Shown here in pieces: positions 34,557 to 43,803 of a stretch of 64,000 nucleotides of DNA; the first letter of the stretch is position 1; every line of letters begins with the position of its first letter. Below the pieces are notes generated by a model that was not told the origin of the DNA, did no database searches, and saw only the letters and a list, made by a program, of their open reading frames with translations. The translations under genes and the position numbers were made by a program. Origin of the DNA: Pseudomonadota bacterium (GTDB lineage: Bacteria > Pseudomonadota > Gammaproteobacteria > Steroidobacterales > Steroidobacteraceae); assembly GCA_016704655.1 (NCBI GenBank), contig JADIZR010000004.1, positions 111,001-175,000 of the forward strand, read 5' to 3'.

Positions 34557-34832
34557 TTACTTGCCGGCAGCCATGTAAGCTGCGAGATCGGCGACTTCGG
34601 CGTCCGTCAGTTTCAGCGCTTCCTTGTGCTTCTGCGTGCCGGCCACGATCTTCTTGAGCGATTCGGTCAACGCCGCAGCGCTCTCACCCTCGAAATCCGC
34701 CACTTCGTGGCATTCGGCACAGGCGGCCGCAAACTTCGTCTTGCCCGCCGCAGCGTCGGCACTCGCGGTCGTGCTGAAGCCGGCAACGGCAAAGGCGGCG
34801 ACGGACAAGGCAAGAGTACGCAGAATTTTCAT
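34557..34832 (-). CDS. Small monoheme cytochrome c
   Basis: This exported class I-type cytochrome has 91 residues. A signal peptide ends near TTASA-DAAA. A single heme site CAECH follows, and the C-terminal helix DLAAYMAAGK is typical. The axial methionine expected between heme and C terminus is not obvious, so the sixth ligand may differ. It is a close paralogue of the next gene (34974-35252), separated by about 140 bases. The start at 34832 has a GAGGAGG ribosome site. A periplasmic electron shuttle role is inferred from context. Confidence 0.85.
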   Translation of the reverse strand: MKILRTLALSVAAFAVAGFSTTASADAAAGKTKFAAACAECHEVADFEGESAAALTESLKKIVAGTQKHKEALKLTDAEVADLAAYMAAGK

Positions 34833-34973
34833 CGAATCCTCCTCTGGAAGCACCGGGAATCGGAGCTGGACGACATGGAAATGATAGCGGTAACGGGGCG
34901 AAATTCAGACCGTGAATACCGCAATGCAACAGAAGAAAAGCCTGGTCGCCAGCGGCCTCCGGGCCACGCCGGC

Positions 34974-35252
34974 CTACTTGCCGCTGGTCATGTAGGCAGC
35001 GACGTCCGCGATCTGCGCGTCAGTCAGCTGCAGCGCCTCCTTGTGCTTTTGCGAGCCCGCGACGATCTGCTTGAGGGTGCCCCGCAGTGCGGCCGCATCC
35101 TCGCCTTCGAAGTCAGCGACATCGTGGCACTCGGCGCAAGCCGTCGTAAACGTGGCTTTGCCCGCCGCGGCATCGGCGGAGGCTGCAGGACCGTAGCCTG
35201 CGAGCATGGCAGAAACGCTCGCCAAGACGACCAAGTGATTGATTTTGATCAA
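34974..35252 (-). CDS. Small monoheme cytochrome c (paralogue)
   Basis: This 92-residue exported cytochrome has a signal peptide to about ASADAAAG, heme motif CAECH and the same KEALQLTDAQIADVAAYM ending as its neighbour. As in the paralogue, no clear axial methionine is seen. The start is TTG, set by an AAGGAGAG ribosome site five bases away. The start codon overlaps a perfect FNR-like palindrome (separate entry). Tandem duplication of this gene is evident. Confidence 0.85.
   Translation of the reverse strand: MIKINHLVVLASVSAMLAGYGPAASADAAAGKATFTTACAECHDVADFEGEDAAALRGTLKQIVAGSQKHKEALQLTDAQIADVAAYMTSGK
35239..35252. promoter_or_regulatory. FNR-type palindrome over the start codon
   Basis: TTGATCAAAATCAA matches the FNR consensus TTGAT-N4-ATCAA at all ten fixed positions. 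It begins at the TTG start codon of the monoheme cytochrome gene. At that position it could only repress or be a coincidence of coding sequence (Met-Ile-Lys-Ile-Asn). Confidence 0.4.
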
Positions 35253-35348
35253 GTTCTCTCCTTATAAATCCGTAGTCTGCGAGCCCCGCGTGAACTCCGG
35301 TTGCGGCAACAAGCCATCCTGCTACCTCAATTGGACAACAGCCGTCGC

Positions 35349-36107
35349 TTACCGTTCAAGCGCCGCGTCCACGATGCGTGCCAGGCCACGCAGGACGAGG
35401 TCGGGAACTCGCTCGTACGTGGCAAGCAGGTAGGGAATTACTTCGTCCACCGCCCCGCCGGTGCAATAAAGGCGCGGCGTGGAACGCGTTCGCCGAGCCA
35501 GCTCGGCGCAGGTGCGATCGACGAGTGCCGCCAGCGCAACGCGACAGCCGCGCTCGATGGCATCGCGGGTGTTGTCGGCGAACAGCTGGGTGCCACCGGC
35601 AGGGCTGGCGGCCGTGAACGCCGCCAGGTTGCTCGTCCCGGCATGCAGCGATCGCACCATCAACTGCGGCCCGGGCACGATGAATCCGCCGAGATGCTGG
35701 CCAGAGGCGTCGACGGCGTCGAGCGTGGCTGCGGTACCGACGTCAACCACGCAGCACGCACCATGCGCGAGGTGATAGGCGCCGATCACCGCGACCCAGC
35801 GATCGACGCCGAGCAGCCCCGGGTCGGGATACGCATTGCGAACGCCCGCCAGCGCTGCCGTCGAAGTGACGAAATCCACTCGCCTCGTGCCGGCGCGGCG
35901 GGCCGCGGCTTCGAGTGCCTGCCGGCTGTCGTCGCCGGCGACGGTCGCAGCGAGCACACGCTCGACGGGCGGTCCGTCGAACAACTCGTGCTGCCAATCG
36001 ACCGCTGACCACTGCGCGTACCCGGCCGCACGTTGCGGCGACAGCCGGCCATCCACCTGCGTCGCCCATTTCACCCGCGTGTTGCCGATATCGACGAGCA
36101 GGATCAT
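35349..36107 (-). CDS. coaX: Type III pantothenate kinase CoaX
   Basis: CoaX phosphorylates pantothenate, the first step of coenzyme A synthesis. The 252-residue protein has the ASKHA phosphate loop DIGNTRVKW at the N terminus, the pantothenate-site GVDRWVAVIGA, a second phosphate motif VVDVGTAATLDAV, and CTGGAVDE near the end. It overlaps birA by four bases, the usual proteobacterial pairing. Confidence 0.95.
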   Translation of the reverse strand: MILLVDIGNTRVKWATQVDGRLSPQRAAGYAQWSAVDWQHELFDGPPVERVLAATVAGDDSRQALEAAARRAGTRRVDFVTSTAALAGVRNAYPDPGLLGVDRWVAVIGAYHLAHGACCVVDVGTAATLDAVDASGQHLGGFIVPGPQLMVRSLHAGTSNLAAFTAASPAGGTQLFADNTRDAIERGCRVALAALVDRTCAELARRTRSTPRLYCTGGAVDEVIPYLLATYERVPDLVLRGLARIVDAALER

Positions 36108-37123
36108 TCGACCCTCGCGTCCGCCCGCTGCGACCGGCGCAGGCTGACGTCGCCCGCGTGCACTCGCTCGATGACACCGCCCGGGATTTCGACTCGCAGC
36201 GCGCCTTCGGCGTCTGCTCCACGCGCGATGCCTGCCAGCGGGCCGTCGTGACGCAGCACGGTGACAGGCGCGTCACGCAGCGAGTCGAAGGCTGCCCAGT
36301 CGCCGGCGAACGATGCGAAACCCGAGCGCGAGAACTCGGCGAGGCCCGCAAGCATGTGACCGGAGACGCGCGCCGCCGTGTCGAGGCGGGGTGGCGGGTT
36401 GCCGCCACAAGCAGTGGCCAGGTCGGTGACTGGCGTGGCGAGCGGACTCTGGAGCGCAACGCGAGCGGCTTCGGGCAGCGCCAGGTTCAATCCCAACCCG
36501 GCGACCACGTACGCTGGCCCGCCCGCTTCGGAGCGCATCTGCAGCAGCAAGCCACCGAGCTTGGCGTGGCGATACACGACGTCGTTGGGCCACTTGAGCT
36601 GCACCTCCGTCGCTCCAAGTTCGCGCAGCACGCGTACGACGCAGACACCCAGCGCGAGACCGAGCGCCGACAGGTCCGCGGGCATTTCTGCAAACGTCCA
36701 ACCGATCGAAAAGGTGAGCCCGGATCCAAACGGCGCGAGCCACTCGCGGCCGCGTCGCCCACGACCCGCCGTTTGCAGTTCCGCGAACACGAGTCGCGGC
36801 GCGGCGGGCGGCGGTGCCACGGCAGCGTGCAGGTATTCGTTGGTTGAACCGAGTTCGAAGAACAGTTCGGTGGCCGCCGGCAGCTCGATGCCTGCGGCGG
36901 CTGCGCTGCGCCGCAGCGACTGCAGGTCGAGCAACTCGACAGGCCGCTCGAGCTGATAACCGCGACGCTCGTGGCTCGCGACCGCGATGCCGCGTTCGCG
37001 CAGTTCGGCCACAATTTTCCAGACTGCCGCGCGGGTGACGCCGAGGTCGGCCGCGAGCCGCTCGCCCGAGTGCATCGCGCCATCTGCCAGCAGGCGCACC
37101 AGGCGCTCGGCGCTTGCGCTCAT
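36104..37123 (-). CDS. birA: Biotin-protein ligase/biotin operon repressor BirA
   Basis: BirA attaches biotin to carboxylases and can repress biotin genes. The 339-residue protein begins with a winged-helix domain (MHSGERLAADLGVTRAAVWK). The ligase domain follows with TAGRGRRGREW, the biotin-binding GRGRRG loop, LKWPNDVVYRHAKLGGLLLQ and a C-terminal SH3-like domain (RVEIPGGVIERVHAGDVSLR). The start at 37123 overlaps the plsY stop; the longer open frame lies inside plsY. Confidence 0.95.
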   Translation of the reverse strand: MSASAERLVRLLADGAMHSGERLAADLGVTRAAVWKIVAELRERGIAVASHERRGYQLERPVELLDLQSLRRSAAAAGIELPAATELFFELGSTNEYLHAAVAPPPAAPRLVFAELQTAGRGRRGREWLAPFGSGLTFSIGWTFAEMPADLSALGLALGVCVVRVLRELGATEVQLKWPNDVVYRHAKLGGLLLQMRSEAGGPAYVVAGLGLNLALPEAARVALQSPLATPVTDLATACGGNPPPRLDTAARVSGHMLAGLAEFSRSGFASFAGDWAAFDSLRDAPVTVLRHDGPLAGIARGADAEGALRVEIPGGVIERVHAGDVSLRRSQRADARVE

Positions 37124-37758
37124 CGCGGCCGCAGCAGCCAGAGACGGCGCGCGCGGTTCTCGATCCCCTCGCGCATGCGCTGCAGGTTCGAGCGATGGGT
37201 GAAGACGATGAACGCCGCCATCACCAGGCCGAAGACCACCAGCGGCGTGCTGCGCGGCGCGACGAAGGAAAAATACAATGGCAGCGTTGCCGTGCCGAGC
37301 ATCGTGCCCAGACCCACGTAGCCCGTGAGCAGCACGGTCACGAGCCATACCAGCAGCACGGGCGCCAGCGCCATCGGCGCCAGCACGGCCACGGCGCCGA
37401 TCAGCGTTGCCGCGCCCTTGCCGCCGCGAAACTCGTACCACACGGGATAGACGTGACCGAACACTACGGCCGCCGCGCAAACGACCGCGAGCCATGCACG
37501 GTCCACGTCCGGATCGATGCCGACGCCCGGGAGTTCGAGACCGGGCAACCAGCCGACGGCAAGCAGCGCCTTGCCCACGTCAACGACGATCACGCCGAGC
37601 GCGAATGCCCAGCCCTGGGTACGCAGCGCATTGGTCCCGCCGGCGTTGCCGCTGCCCTGGGTGCGGATGTCGACGCCGCGCAGTGTGCCTAGCAGCAGAC
37701 TGCCGATCACCGACCCCAGCAGGTAAGCGCCGAGGGCCTTGAAACCGAGTTCGAGCAC
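37120..37758 (-). CDS. plsY: Glycerol-3-phosphate acyltransferase PlsY
   Basis: PlsY transfers an acyl group from acyl-phosphate to glycerol-3-phosphate, starting phospholipid synthesis. The 212-residue integral membrane protein has motif 1 GSGNAGGTNALR, motif 2 GHVYPVWYEFRGGKGAAT and a C-terminal HRSNLQRMREG. The start is GTG at 37758. It is the first gene of plsY-birA-coaX, each overlapping the next. Confidence 0.95.
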   Translation of the reverse strand: MLELGFKALGAYLLGSVIGSLLLGTLRGVDIRTQGSGNAGGTNALRTQGWAFALGVIVVDVGKALLAVGWLPGLELPGVGIDPDVDRAWLAVVCAAAVVFGHVYPVWYEFRGGKGAATLIGAVAVLAPMALAPVLLVWLVTVLLTGYVGLGTMLGTATLPLYFSFVAPRSTPLVVFGLVMAAFIVFTHRSNLQRMREGIENRARRLWLLRPR

Positions 37759-37816
37759 GTTGCGTCCCCTCCGCGCGACGCGGCGATTCTAGCATCGGGT
37801 CCCGCGCGGTCGCGGG

Positions 37817-38788
37817 TCAGTACGGCAGGAACACTTCGGCGAGCATGCAGCGGACGGATCCTCCGCCGAGCGTCTCGATGGTCGGGATCGGCGTCACGAC
37901 CATGCGATCCGCGGTCGAGGCAAGTCGTTCGATCGCCGCCGGTCCGAACGCGGCATGCGCGGCAGCAGACATCGCCAGCACACTGCCCGAATCCGCCGCG
38001 CGCAGTTCGAGCACATTGCCCGCAAAGCCGGCCATCTGCAGGGCATCGATGATTTCGACGTGGCGTCCCGCGGCCGCGAGGCTCGACAGGACCCGCTCAC
38101 GGTCACGTGCATCGATGGCGCCTGCGGCGACCACGCAGCAGCGCGAACCGACGGCCAGCATCACGTTGGTGTGATAGATCGGCACCCCCGCGGCGTCGGT
38201 GGCCGTGAACGTGCACGGCTCGTAACCTAGTTCGTCGCACAGTTCGGCCATGGGCTCCGGATGCGTGCGCGGCGAAAGGCAGGCGTAGGCAATGTGCCGC
38301 GCGTGATCGAAGACGACGCTGCCCGTGCCCTCGAGGAACCGGCCGTGCAATTCGTACTGCGTGAGGTCGAGCAGACGGCAGATCCTGCGGCCGCTTCCGG
38401 AGGCGAGCGCCGCAACCAGTTCCAGACGACGTTCCAGTCGTCGGTTGCGTGCCAGCATCGGATACAGCACGACGGTGCCGTCGGCATGCAGGCTTACCCA
38501 GTTGTTCGGGAAAATGGCGTCAGGGCACACCGGCGTCGGGACGTCGGCGGCAACCCACACCGCAATACCCGCCTCGCGCAACTGCAGCGCGAGGGCGTCA
38601 AATTCCGCGCAGGCACGCGCATTTGCCGCACCGGCCAGGCCGGGCTCGTCACGCTGGAAGCGATTGCTCGCCTGCGTCTGCGGATTCCAGCCAAAACTTG
38701 CGGGGCGCACCATCAGCACGGCGTCGGCTGTCTGTCTGTCCGCTGCCGCAAGGCCGTGTACCGGCACGTCGAATATTCCCTCACTCAC
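37817..38788 (-). CDS. CtlX-like amidinotransferase-family hydrolase
   Basis: This 323-residue member of the pentein (arginine deiminase/amidinotransferase) superfamily resembles the citrulline utilisation hydrolase CtlX. Signatures are MVRPASFGWNPQTQASNRFQ at the N terminus, the FPNNWVSLHADG motif, the catalytic His region IYHTNVMLAVG and the Cys-containing C-terminal GGGSVRCMLAEVFLP. It should hydrolyse a ureido or guanidino substrate. The start is GTG at 38788. It diverges from feoA. Confidence 0.85.
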   Translation of the reverse strand: MSEGIFDVPVHGLAAADRQTADAVLMVRPASFGWNPQTQASNRFQRDEPGLAGAANARACAEFDALALQLREAGIAVWVAADVPTPVCPDAIFPNNWVSLHADGTVVLYPMLARNRRLERRLELVAALASGSGRRICRLLDLTQYELHGRFLEGTGSVVFDHARHIAYACLSPRTHPEPMAELCDELGYEPCTFTATDAAGVPIYHTNVMLAVGSRCCVVAAGAIDARDRERVLSSLAAAGRHVEIIDALQMAGFAGNVLELRAADSGSVLAMSAAAHAAFGPAAIERLASTADRMVVTPIPTIETLGGGSVRCMLAEVFLPY

Positions 38789-38890
38789 TGGATGGCGTCT
38801 CCTCGCCGTCCATCATCGCATCCAGGCGGTCGCCACGACGGCGAGACGGGCCTGTCGGAGGCGCGCAAGGCCAATTGCGGGAATCCCTTG

Positions 38891-38909
38891 TTGCGAACGA
38901 ATCTCATTA
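38891..38909. promoter_or_regulatory. Candidate Fur box upstream of feoA
   Basis: Read on the minus strand, TAATGAGATTCGTTCGCAA aligns well with the 19-base Fur consensus, with about 14 matches when offset by one base. It lies 44-62 bases upstream of the feoA start, a suitable place to repress when Fe(II) is plentiful. Confidence 0.5.
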
Positions 38910-38952
38910 TGGAGAGACTGCGCTCCCGCAATCCAGATATCCGCATTACGCA

Positions 38953-39234
38953 ATGTCTCCCGTCAGTCTGGCCACGCTGCGCAAAGGCGCCCGGGGCGTG
39001 GTCATCGACGTGCGCGATGACGCGCAGAGCCTCGGGGACGAGGCTCAGTCCACCGTGAGCCGGCGCCTGCTCGAACTCGGTTTCGTGCCCGGGGAGTCGT
39101 TCGAAGTGATCGGGGAAATCTGGCCCGGCGGCGATCCGATTGCCGTGCGCCTCGGCAACACGACTTTCGCGCTGCGGCGGCGCGAGGCAGCCGCCGTGAT
39201 GGTCGAGCCCGAGGTCATCGGGGTCACCCCATGA
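38953..39234 (+). CDS. feoA: Ferrous iron transport protein FeoA
   Basis: This 93-residue SH3-like cytoplasmic partner of FeoB has the family pattern LATLRKGARGVVIDV, RRLLELGFVPGESFEVIGE, GGDPIAVRLGNTTFALRRRE. ATG 38953 fits the normal length; the open frame extends much further upstream without a better start. It overlaps feoB by four bases (ATGA). Confidence 0.93.
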   Translation: MSPVSLATLRKGARGVVIDVRDDAQSLGDEAQSTVSRRLLELGFVPGESFEVIGEIWPGGDPIAVRLGNTTFALRRREAAAVMVEPEVIGVTP

Positions 39235-41105
39235 ACGGCCAGACGGCGACGCTCGATCCCATGCGACTTGCGCTCGTCGGCGTGCCCAACTGCGGCAAGA
39301 CGGCGTTGTTCAACCGCTTGACCGGCAGCCGTCAACGGGTCGCGAACTACGCGGGCGTCACGGTCGAGCGCAAGGAAGGATCGTTCACCGGCCCTGCCAG
39401 GCAGCGCCTGTACAAGGTGCTCGACCTGCCCGGCGCGTACAGCCTCACGCCGACGACGCTCGACGAAGCGATCACGCGCGATTTCCTGCTGGGGCGACTC
39501 GCGGACGAGCCGCCGCCGGAATTCGTGGTGTGCGTGGTGGACGCGACCAACCTGCGGCTCAACCTGCGCCTGGTGCTCGAACTGAAAGAACTGGGCGTGC
39601 CGATGGTCGTCGCCCTCAACATGAGCGACCTCGCGGCTAATCGCGGTTACCAGCTCGATCGCGCGCAGCTCGAACAGGAACTAGGCGTACCGGTCGTCGA
39701 AACCGTTGCGGTGGACCACGATGGCGTGCGCCTGCTGGTCGACAAGCTCGAGACCTTGCCGCACCCCGGCGCACGCGGGCCCGTCGCCTGGCGCGAGTCG
39801 TCCTTCGACGAGATCCAGAGTACGCAGCGCCACGTGCGCCGCATCCTGCGCGCGATCGGTTACACCGAACCCATCCGCAAGCAGGCGCTGATGCGCCTCG
39901 ATGCGCTGGTCATGCACCCGGTCGCCGGCCCCGCGATCCTGGCGACGATCCTGTTCTTCGTATTCCAGGCGGTCTTCAGCTGGGCCGCCGTGCCGATGGA
40001 CTTCATCAACGAAGCCGTTGGCGCTCTGGGCACCTGGGTGCAGCACGCGTTGCCCGATGGCGCGCTGCGCAGCCTGCTGGTGGACGGCATCATCGCAGGC
40101 GTCGGCAGCGTGCTGGTGTTCCTGCCGCAGATCCTGATCCTGTTCTTCTTCATCCTCGCGCTCGAGGACAGCGGTTACCTGCCGCGCGCCGCGTACCTGC
40201 TCGACCGGCTGATGGGTTCCGTCGGTCTCTCCGGTCGCGCGTTCATCCCGCTGCTGTCGAGCTTTGCCTGCGCGGTGCCGGGCATCATGGCGACACGCAC
40301 CATCCCGAACCTGCGCGACCGCATGGCGACGATCATGATCGCGCCGCTGATGACGTGCTCGGCCCGGCTGCCGGTCTACGCGCTGGTGATCGCGGCCTTC
40401 ATTCCGTCGCGGCCCGTGGGTCCGTTCAACCTGCAGGGCCTCGTGCTGTTCACGCTGTACTTCGCTGGCATCATCGCCGCGATGGCGGTCGCGTTCCTGC
40501 TCAAGCGCACGGCACTCAGGACCGCGTATCACCCGTTGCTGCTCGAACTGCCCGAGTACCACTGGCCGCACCTCAACAATCTCGCCATCGGGCTGTGGGA
40601 GCGCACCAAGGTGTTCCTGCAGCGCGTGGGCACCATCATCCTGGCGCTGATGATCGTGCTCTGGTTCCTGAGCACGTACCCAGCCCCGCCGCCCGGCGCC
40701 GAAGGACCCGCGATCGCCCACAGCTTCGCCGGCATGATCGGACGCGCGCTCGAAGTCGTGTTCGCGCCCATCGGCTTCAACTGGCAGATATCGCTCGCGC
40801 TCGTCCCCGGTCTCGCCGCACGCGAGGTCGCGGTGGGCGCACTCGGCACCGTGTACTCGCTGTCGAACGATGGCGACGTCTCCGGGATGCTCGTGCCAAT
40901 GATCGCGCAGACCTGGAGCCTGGCAACGGCGCTGTCACTGCTGGCCTGGTACGTATTCGCGCCGCAGTGCCTGTCGACGCTGGTCGTGGTCAAGCGCGAG
41001 ACGAACTCGTGGCGGTACCCGATCGCCATGGCCGCTTACCTGTTCGCGCTGGCCTATCTGGCATCGTTCGTGACGTACCGTGTCGCGAGCGCGCTGCTGG
41101 GTTGA
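39231..41105 (+). CDS. feoB: Ferrous iron transporter FeoB
   Basis: FeoB is the GTP-dependent Fe(II) importer of the inner membrane. In this 624-residue protein the GTPase domain has G1 GVPNCGKTALFNRLTG, G2 VTVERKEG, G3 DLPGAYSL and G4 NMSD. The membrane part carries two gate repeats, with SFACAVPGIMATRTI and AAREVAVGALGTVYSL holding the conserved cysteine region and core helix motifs. It is slightly shorter than E. coli FeoB (773). It is followed 16 bases later by a small Cys-containing membrane protein. It may import Fe(II) released by extracellular iron reduction (inference). Confidence 0.95.
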   Translation: MNGQTATLDPMRLALVGVPNCGKTALFNRLTGSRQRVANYAGVTVERKEGSFTGPARQRLYKVLDLPGAYSLTPTTLDEAITRDFLLGRLADEPPPEFVVCVVDATNLRLNLRLVLELKELGVPMVVALNMSDLAANRGYQLDRAQLEQELGVPVVETVAVDHDGVRLLVDKLETLPHPGARGPVAWRESSFDEIQSTQRHVRRILRAIGYTEPIRKQALMRLDALVMHPVAGPAILATILFFVFQAVFSWAAVPMDFINEAVGALGTWVQHALPDGALRSLLVDGIIAGVGSVLVFLPQILILFFFILALEDSGYLPRAAYLLDRLMGSVGLSGRAFIPLLSSFACAVPGIMATRTIPNLRDRMATIMIAPLMTCSARLPVYALVIAAFIPSRPVGPFNLQGLVLFTLYFAGIIAAMAVAFLLKRTALRTAYHPLLLELPEYHWPHLNNLAIGLWERTKVFLQRVGTIILALMIVLWFLSTYPAPPPGAEGPAIAHSFAGMIGRALEVVFAPIGFNWQISLALVPGLAAREVAVGALGTVYSLSNDGDVSGMLVPMIAQTWSLATALSLLAWYVFAPQCLSTLVVVKRETNSWRYPIAMAAYLFALAYLASFVTYRVASALLG

Positions 41106-41121
41106 ACGGGGGGACGTCCCG

Positions 41122-41385
41122 ATGCTCGAATCGATACTCGTGGGACTGATCGTAGTGGCGGCCACGGCGTACGCGGCCTGGGCGCTGACGCCGGCCGTGT
41201 CGCGCAACCGCTTCGCAGCGCGGCTCGCACACCGCCTGGGCGGTCCAGAGGCCTGCGGGCTGCGCGGTCGGGTGGCAACCTGGCTGCAGCGGCTGGCCAG
41301 GGCGCCCGTGGGCGGCTGCGGCGACTGCCCCGCCAACACGCTGACGCCTGCCGAGCGGGTGCAGCAGAACAGGCAGGAGAAATAG
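41122..41385 (+). CDS. Small FeoB-associated Cys-containing membrane protein
   Basis: This 87-residue protein has one N-terminal helix (ILVGLIVVAATAYAAWAL) and a C-terminal GGCGDCPA motif. It resembles the short FeoB-associated Cys-rich proteins (DUF6587-like) that often follow feoB and may bind iron or sense redox state. ATG 41122 has a GGGGGGAC site and is preferred to the longer frame inside feoB. It is the third gene of the feo operon. Confidence 0.75.
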   Translation: MLESILVGLIVVAATAYAAWALTPAVSRNRFAARLAHRLGGPEACGLRGRVATWLQRLARAPVGGCGDCPANTLTPAERVQQNRQEK

Positions 41386-41540
41386 GCGCCTGCGGCAGCG
41401 TCATTGCAACTGCGGTAAATGCGTGCAGCCCCTTCGGGCCCTTATAAGGTGAAATTCGCGCGTGCCCGCGTTTCGCGGTGCACGACGCACGGGCAAGCGC
41501 AGAAACGCCCCATGCGCCGTCCCTGAATGGGAGCTTCAGC

Positions 41541-43626
41541 ATGTCCGGAATCCGCCGCCTCGCCTCCGCGCTCGCGCTTTCCACGTTGTTGGTCGCACTG
41601 GCAGGCCCACTGACCGCCGGCGCACAGGAAGCCGCGGCGGCACCGCCCACCACAGCAGCGGACGCGGCTGCGGTCGAGCCGGCGATCCCGAATTCGAAGT
41701 GTTTCAACTGCCACGACGACGCCGAGATGAAGGACGAGGCCGGCAAGTCAGTGGCCGTGCACGAGGCGCAGTTCGCGGTCTCGGCGCACAAGAAGCTCGA
41801 TTGCGTCGGGTGCCATACGGCAGCCCTGGGCGTGAAGCACAAAGGCAAGCGCCAACCGCTCGGTCCGGTGTCCTTCGACGTGTGCATGGAATGCCACGAG
41901 GACGAGATCACGCCGTTCCAGGGCAGCGTCCACGCCAGGGTCAAGGGTGGCAAGCCCGGGACGTGCGAGGGATGTCACGGCAACGTGCACACCTTCGTAC
42001 GCAGCAACAACCCGGCTGCGGCGATGGCGCCGCTCAACCAGGTTCGCAACTGCGGCGTCTGTCACGAAGACATGATGGAGGGCTATCTCTCCAGCGTGCA
42101 CGCCAGGTCCTTGTTCGTCTCGGGCCTTACGGATGCCGCGCCCTCGTGCAGCGACTGCCACGGCAGCCACGACATCCAGCGGCACGACGCCGCCGGCGCA
42201 CGCACCTCGCACAAGATGAGCCCCGAGACCTGCGGCGATTGCCACAAGGGCATCCTCAAGGAGTGGGACGAGAGCGCGCACGGCGCGTTGTGGCGGGACG
42301 GCAAGGACGGCCCGGTCTGCAGCACCTGCCACGAGGCGCACGCAATCCAGGACCCGACGACCGCCGCGATGCGGACGCACATGCCAAGCGACTGCGGCAA
42401 TTGCCACGAGGAACTCTACAAGTCGTTCCACGACAGCTTTCACGGCAAAGCCTCGGCCGTCGGCCACGGCTCGGCGGCCATGTGCTCGGACTGCCACACG
42501 CCGCACCACAACCTGCCGGCGAGCGACCCGCGCTCGAGCACGCATCCGGACAACCTCGCGGCCACCTGCGGCGCGAGCAGCTGCCACGCAGGCAAGGTCA
42601 ACGCGTCGTTCCTGACGTTCATCCCGCACAGCGACCCGATGGACAGGGACCAGAACGCGTGGGTGCACTACATCTACCTGTTCATGACGCTGCTGCTGCT
42701 CGGCGTGTTCGGCTTCTTCGGCCTGCACGCGCTGCTGTGGTTGCAGCGCACACTGGTCGGCCGCCTGCGCGGCGAGTTCAAGGTCGAGCACTTCGGGCCG
42801 GGGCCGTACGTGCGCCGGTTCACGACCACGCAGATGTGGCTGCACGTCGATCATCCTGAGCTTCCTGCTGCTCTCGGTGACCGGCCTGCCGCTCAAGTTC
42901 GCGGCGGCGCCCTGGGCGCCGGGCCTGATGGCGGCGCTGGGCGGGCCCGAGATCGCGGGCTTCCTGCATCGCTTCGCGGCGATCGTCACTTTCGGCTATT
43001 TCGCCGTGCACCTGGGGATGCTGTTCCGCGACGTAGCGCTCAAGCGCGAGAAAGGCTATTTCTGGGGCTGGCGCTCGATGACGCCGAACCTCAAGGACGT
43101 CCAGGACCTGTGGGCGAACGTGAAGTACTTCCTGTACCTCGGACCGCGCCCGGCGCTCGATCGCTGGGCGTACTGGGAAAAGTTCGACTATCTCGCGGTC
43201 TTCTGGGGCGTCGGCATGATCGGCGTCTCGGGCCTGATCCTGTGGTTCCCGGGCTTCTTCACGCAGTTCCTGCCGGGCTGGGCACTGAATGCCGCCTACA
43301 TCATCCACAGTGACGAGGCGCTGCTCGCGACGGGCTTCATCTTCCTGTTCCATTTCTTCCACACGCACCTGCGACCGGAAAGCTTCCCGATGGATCCGGT
43401 GATCTTCACGGGCAGCATGCCGTTGCATCGCTTCAAGGAAGAACGGCCGATCGAGTACCAGCGCCTGGTGGACAGCAACACGCTCGAGCAGTACTTCGTA
43501 CCGCCGCCGTCCAAGGGGTACATCCAGCTTGCGCACGTGTTCGGCTTCACCGCCGTCGCGATCGGCGTGTGGCTGGCGGTCCTGATCTTCAGGGCGCTCG
43601 CCAGCGGTGCTATGCATCTGTTCTAG
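41541..43626 (+). CDS. Multiheme cytochrome c/cytochrome b fusion (CbcL-like), one frameshift
   Basis: This predicted inner-membrane quinol-cytochrome has about 694 residues once joined. A signal peptide is followed by ten CxxCH sites: CFNCH, CVGCH, CMECH, CEGCH, CGVCH, CSDCH, CGDCH, CSTCH, CGNCH and CSDCH. There is also a CGASSCH (CX4CH) motif. A hydrophobic cytochrome b561/FdnI-type domain follows, with helices FMTLLLLGVFGFFGLHALLW, GFLHRFAAIVTFGYFAVHL and HSDEALLATGFIFLFHFFH containing heme-ligand histidines. One surplus base near 42849 shifts the frame; removing it gives WLHVIILSFLLLSVTGLP, which reads perfectly. Geobacter CbcL is a similar c-type multiheme/diheme b fusion that oxidises menaquinol for low-potential extracellular respiration. 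Assignment is by architecture. Confidence 0.8.
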
Positions 43627-43650
43627 ATGCGCGACGCGAGTCAGCGCAAG

Positions 43651-43683
43651 CGGCCGGCCCAGGATGTTTGCCTGGGCCGGCCG
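43651..43683. terminator. Strong hairpin between the CbcL-like and ImcH-like genes
   Basis: CGGCCGGCCCAGG and CCTGGGCCGGCCG form a perfect 13-pair stem with loop ATGTTTG, 25 bases after the CbcL-like stop. There is no T tract, so it could be a terminator, an mRNA-stabilising hairpin or a processing site. Confidence 0.5.
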
Positions 43684-43803
43684 CGACCGTTCGCGAATGG
43701 AGCGTGACGGCCCGCAGCGGTATCCTGTCACGCGCCGGAGGCCTGGGCTGCGGGCCACGCCGGTGAATTACTACATCAGCAGGCGCAACATCGGGGTCAT
43801 TCG

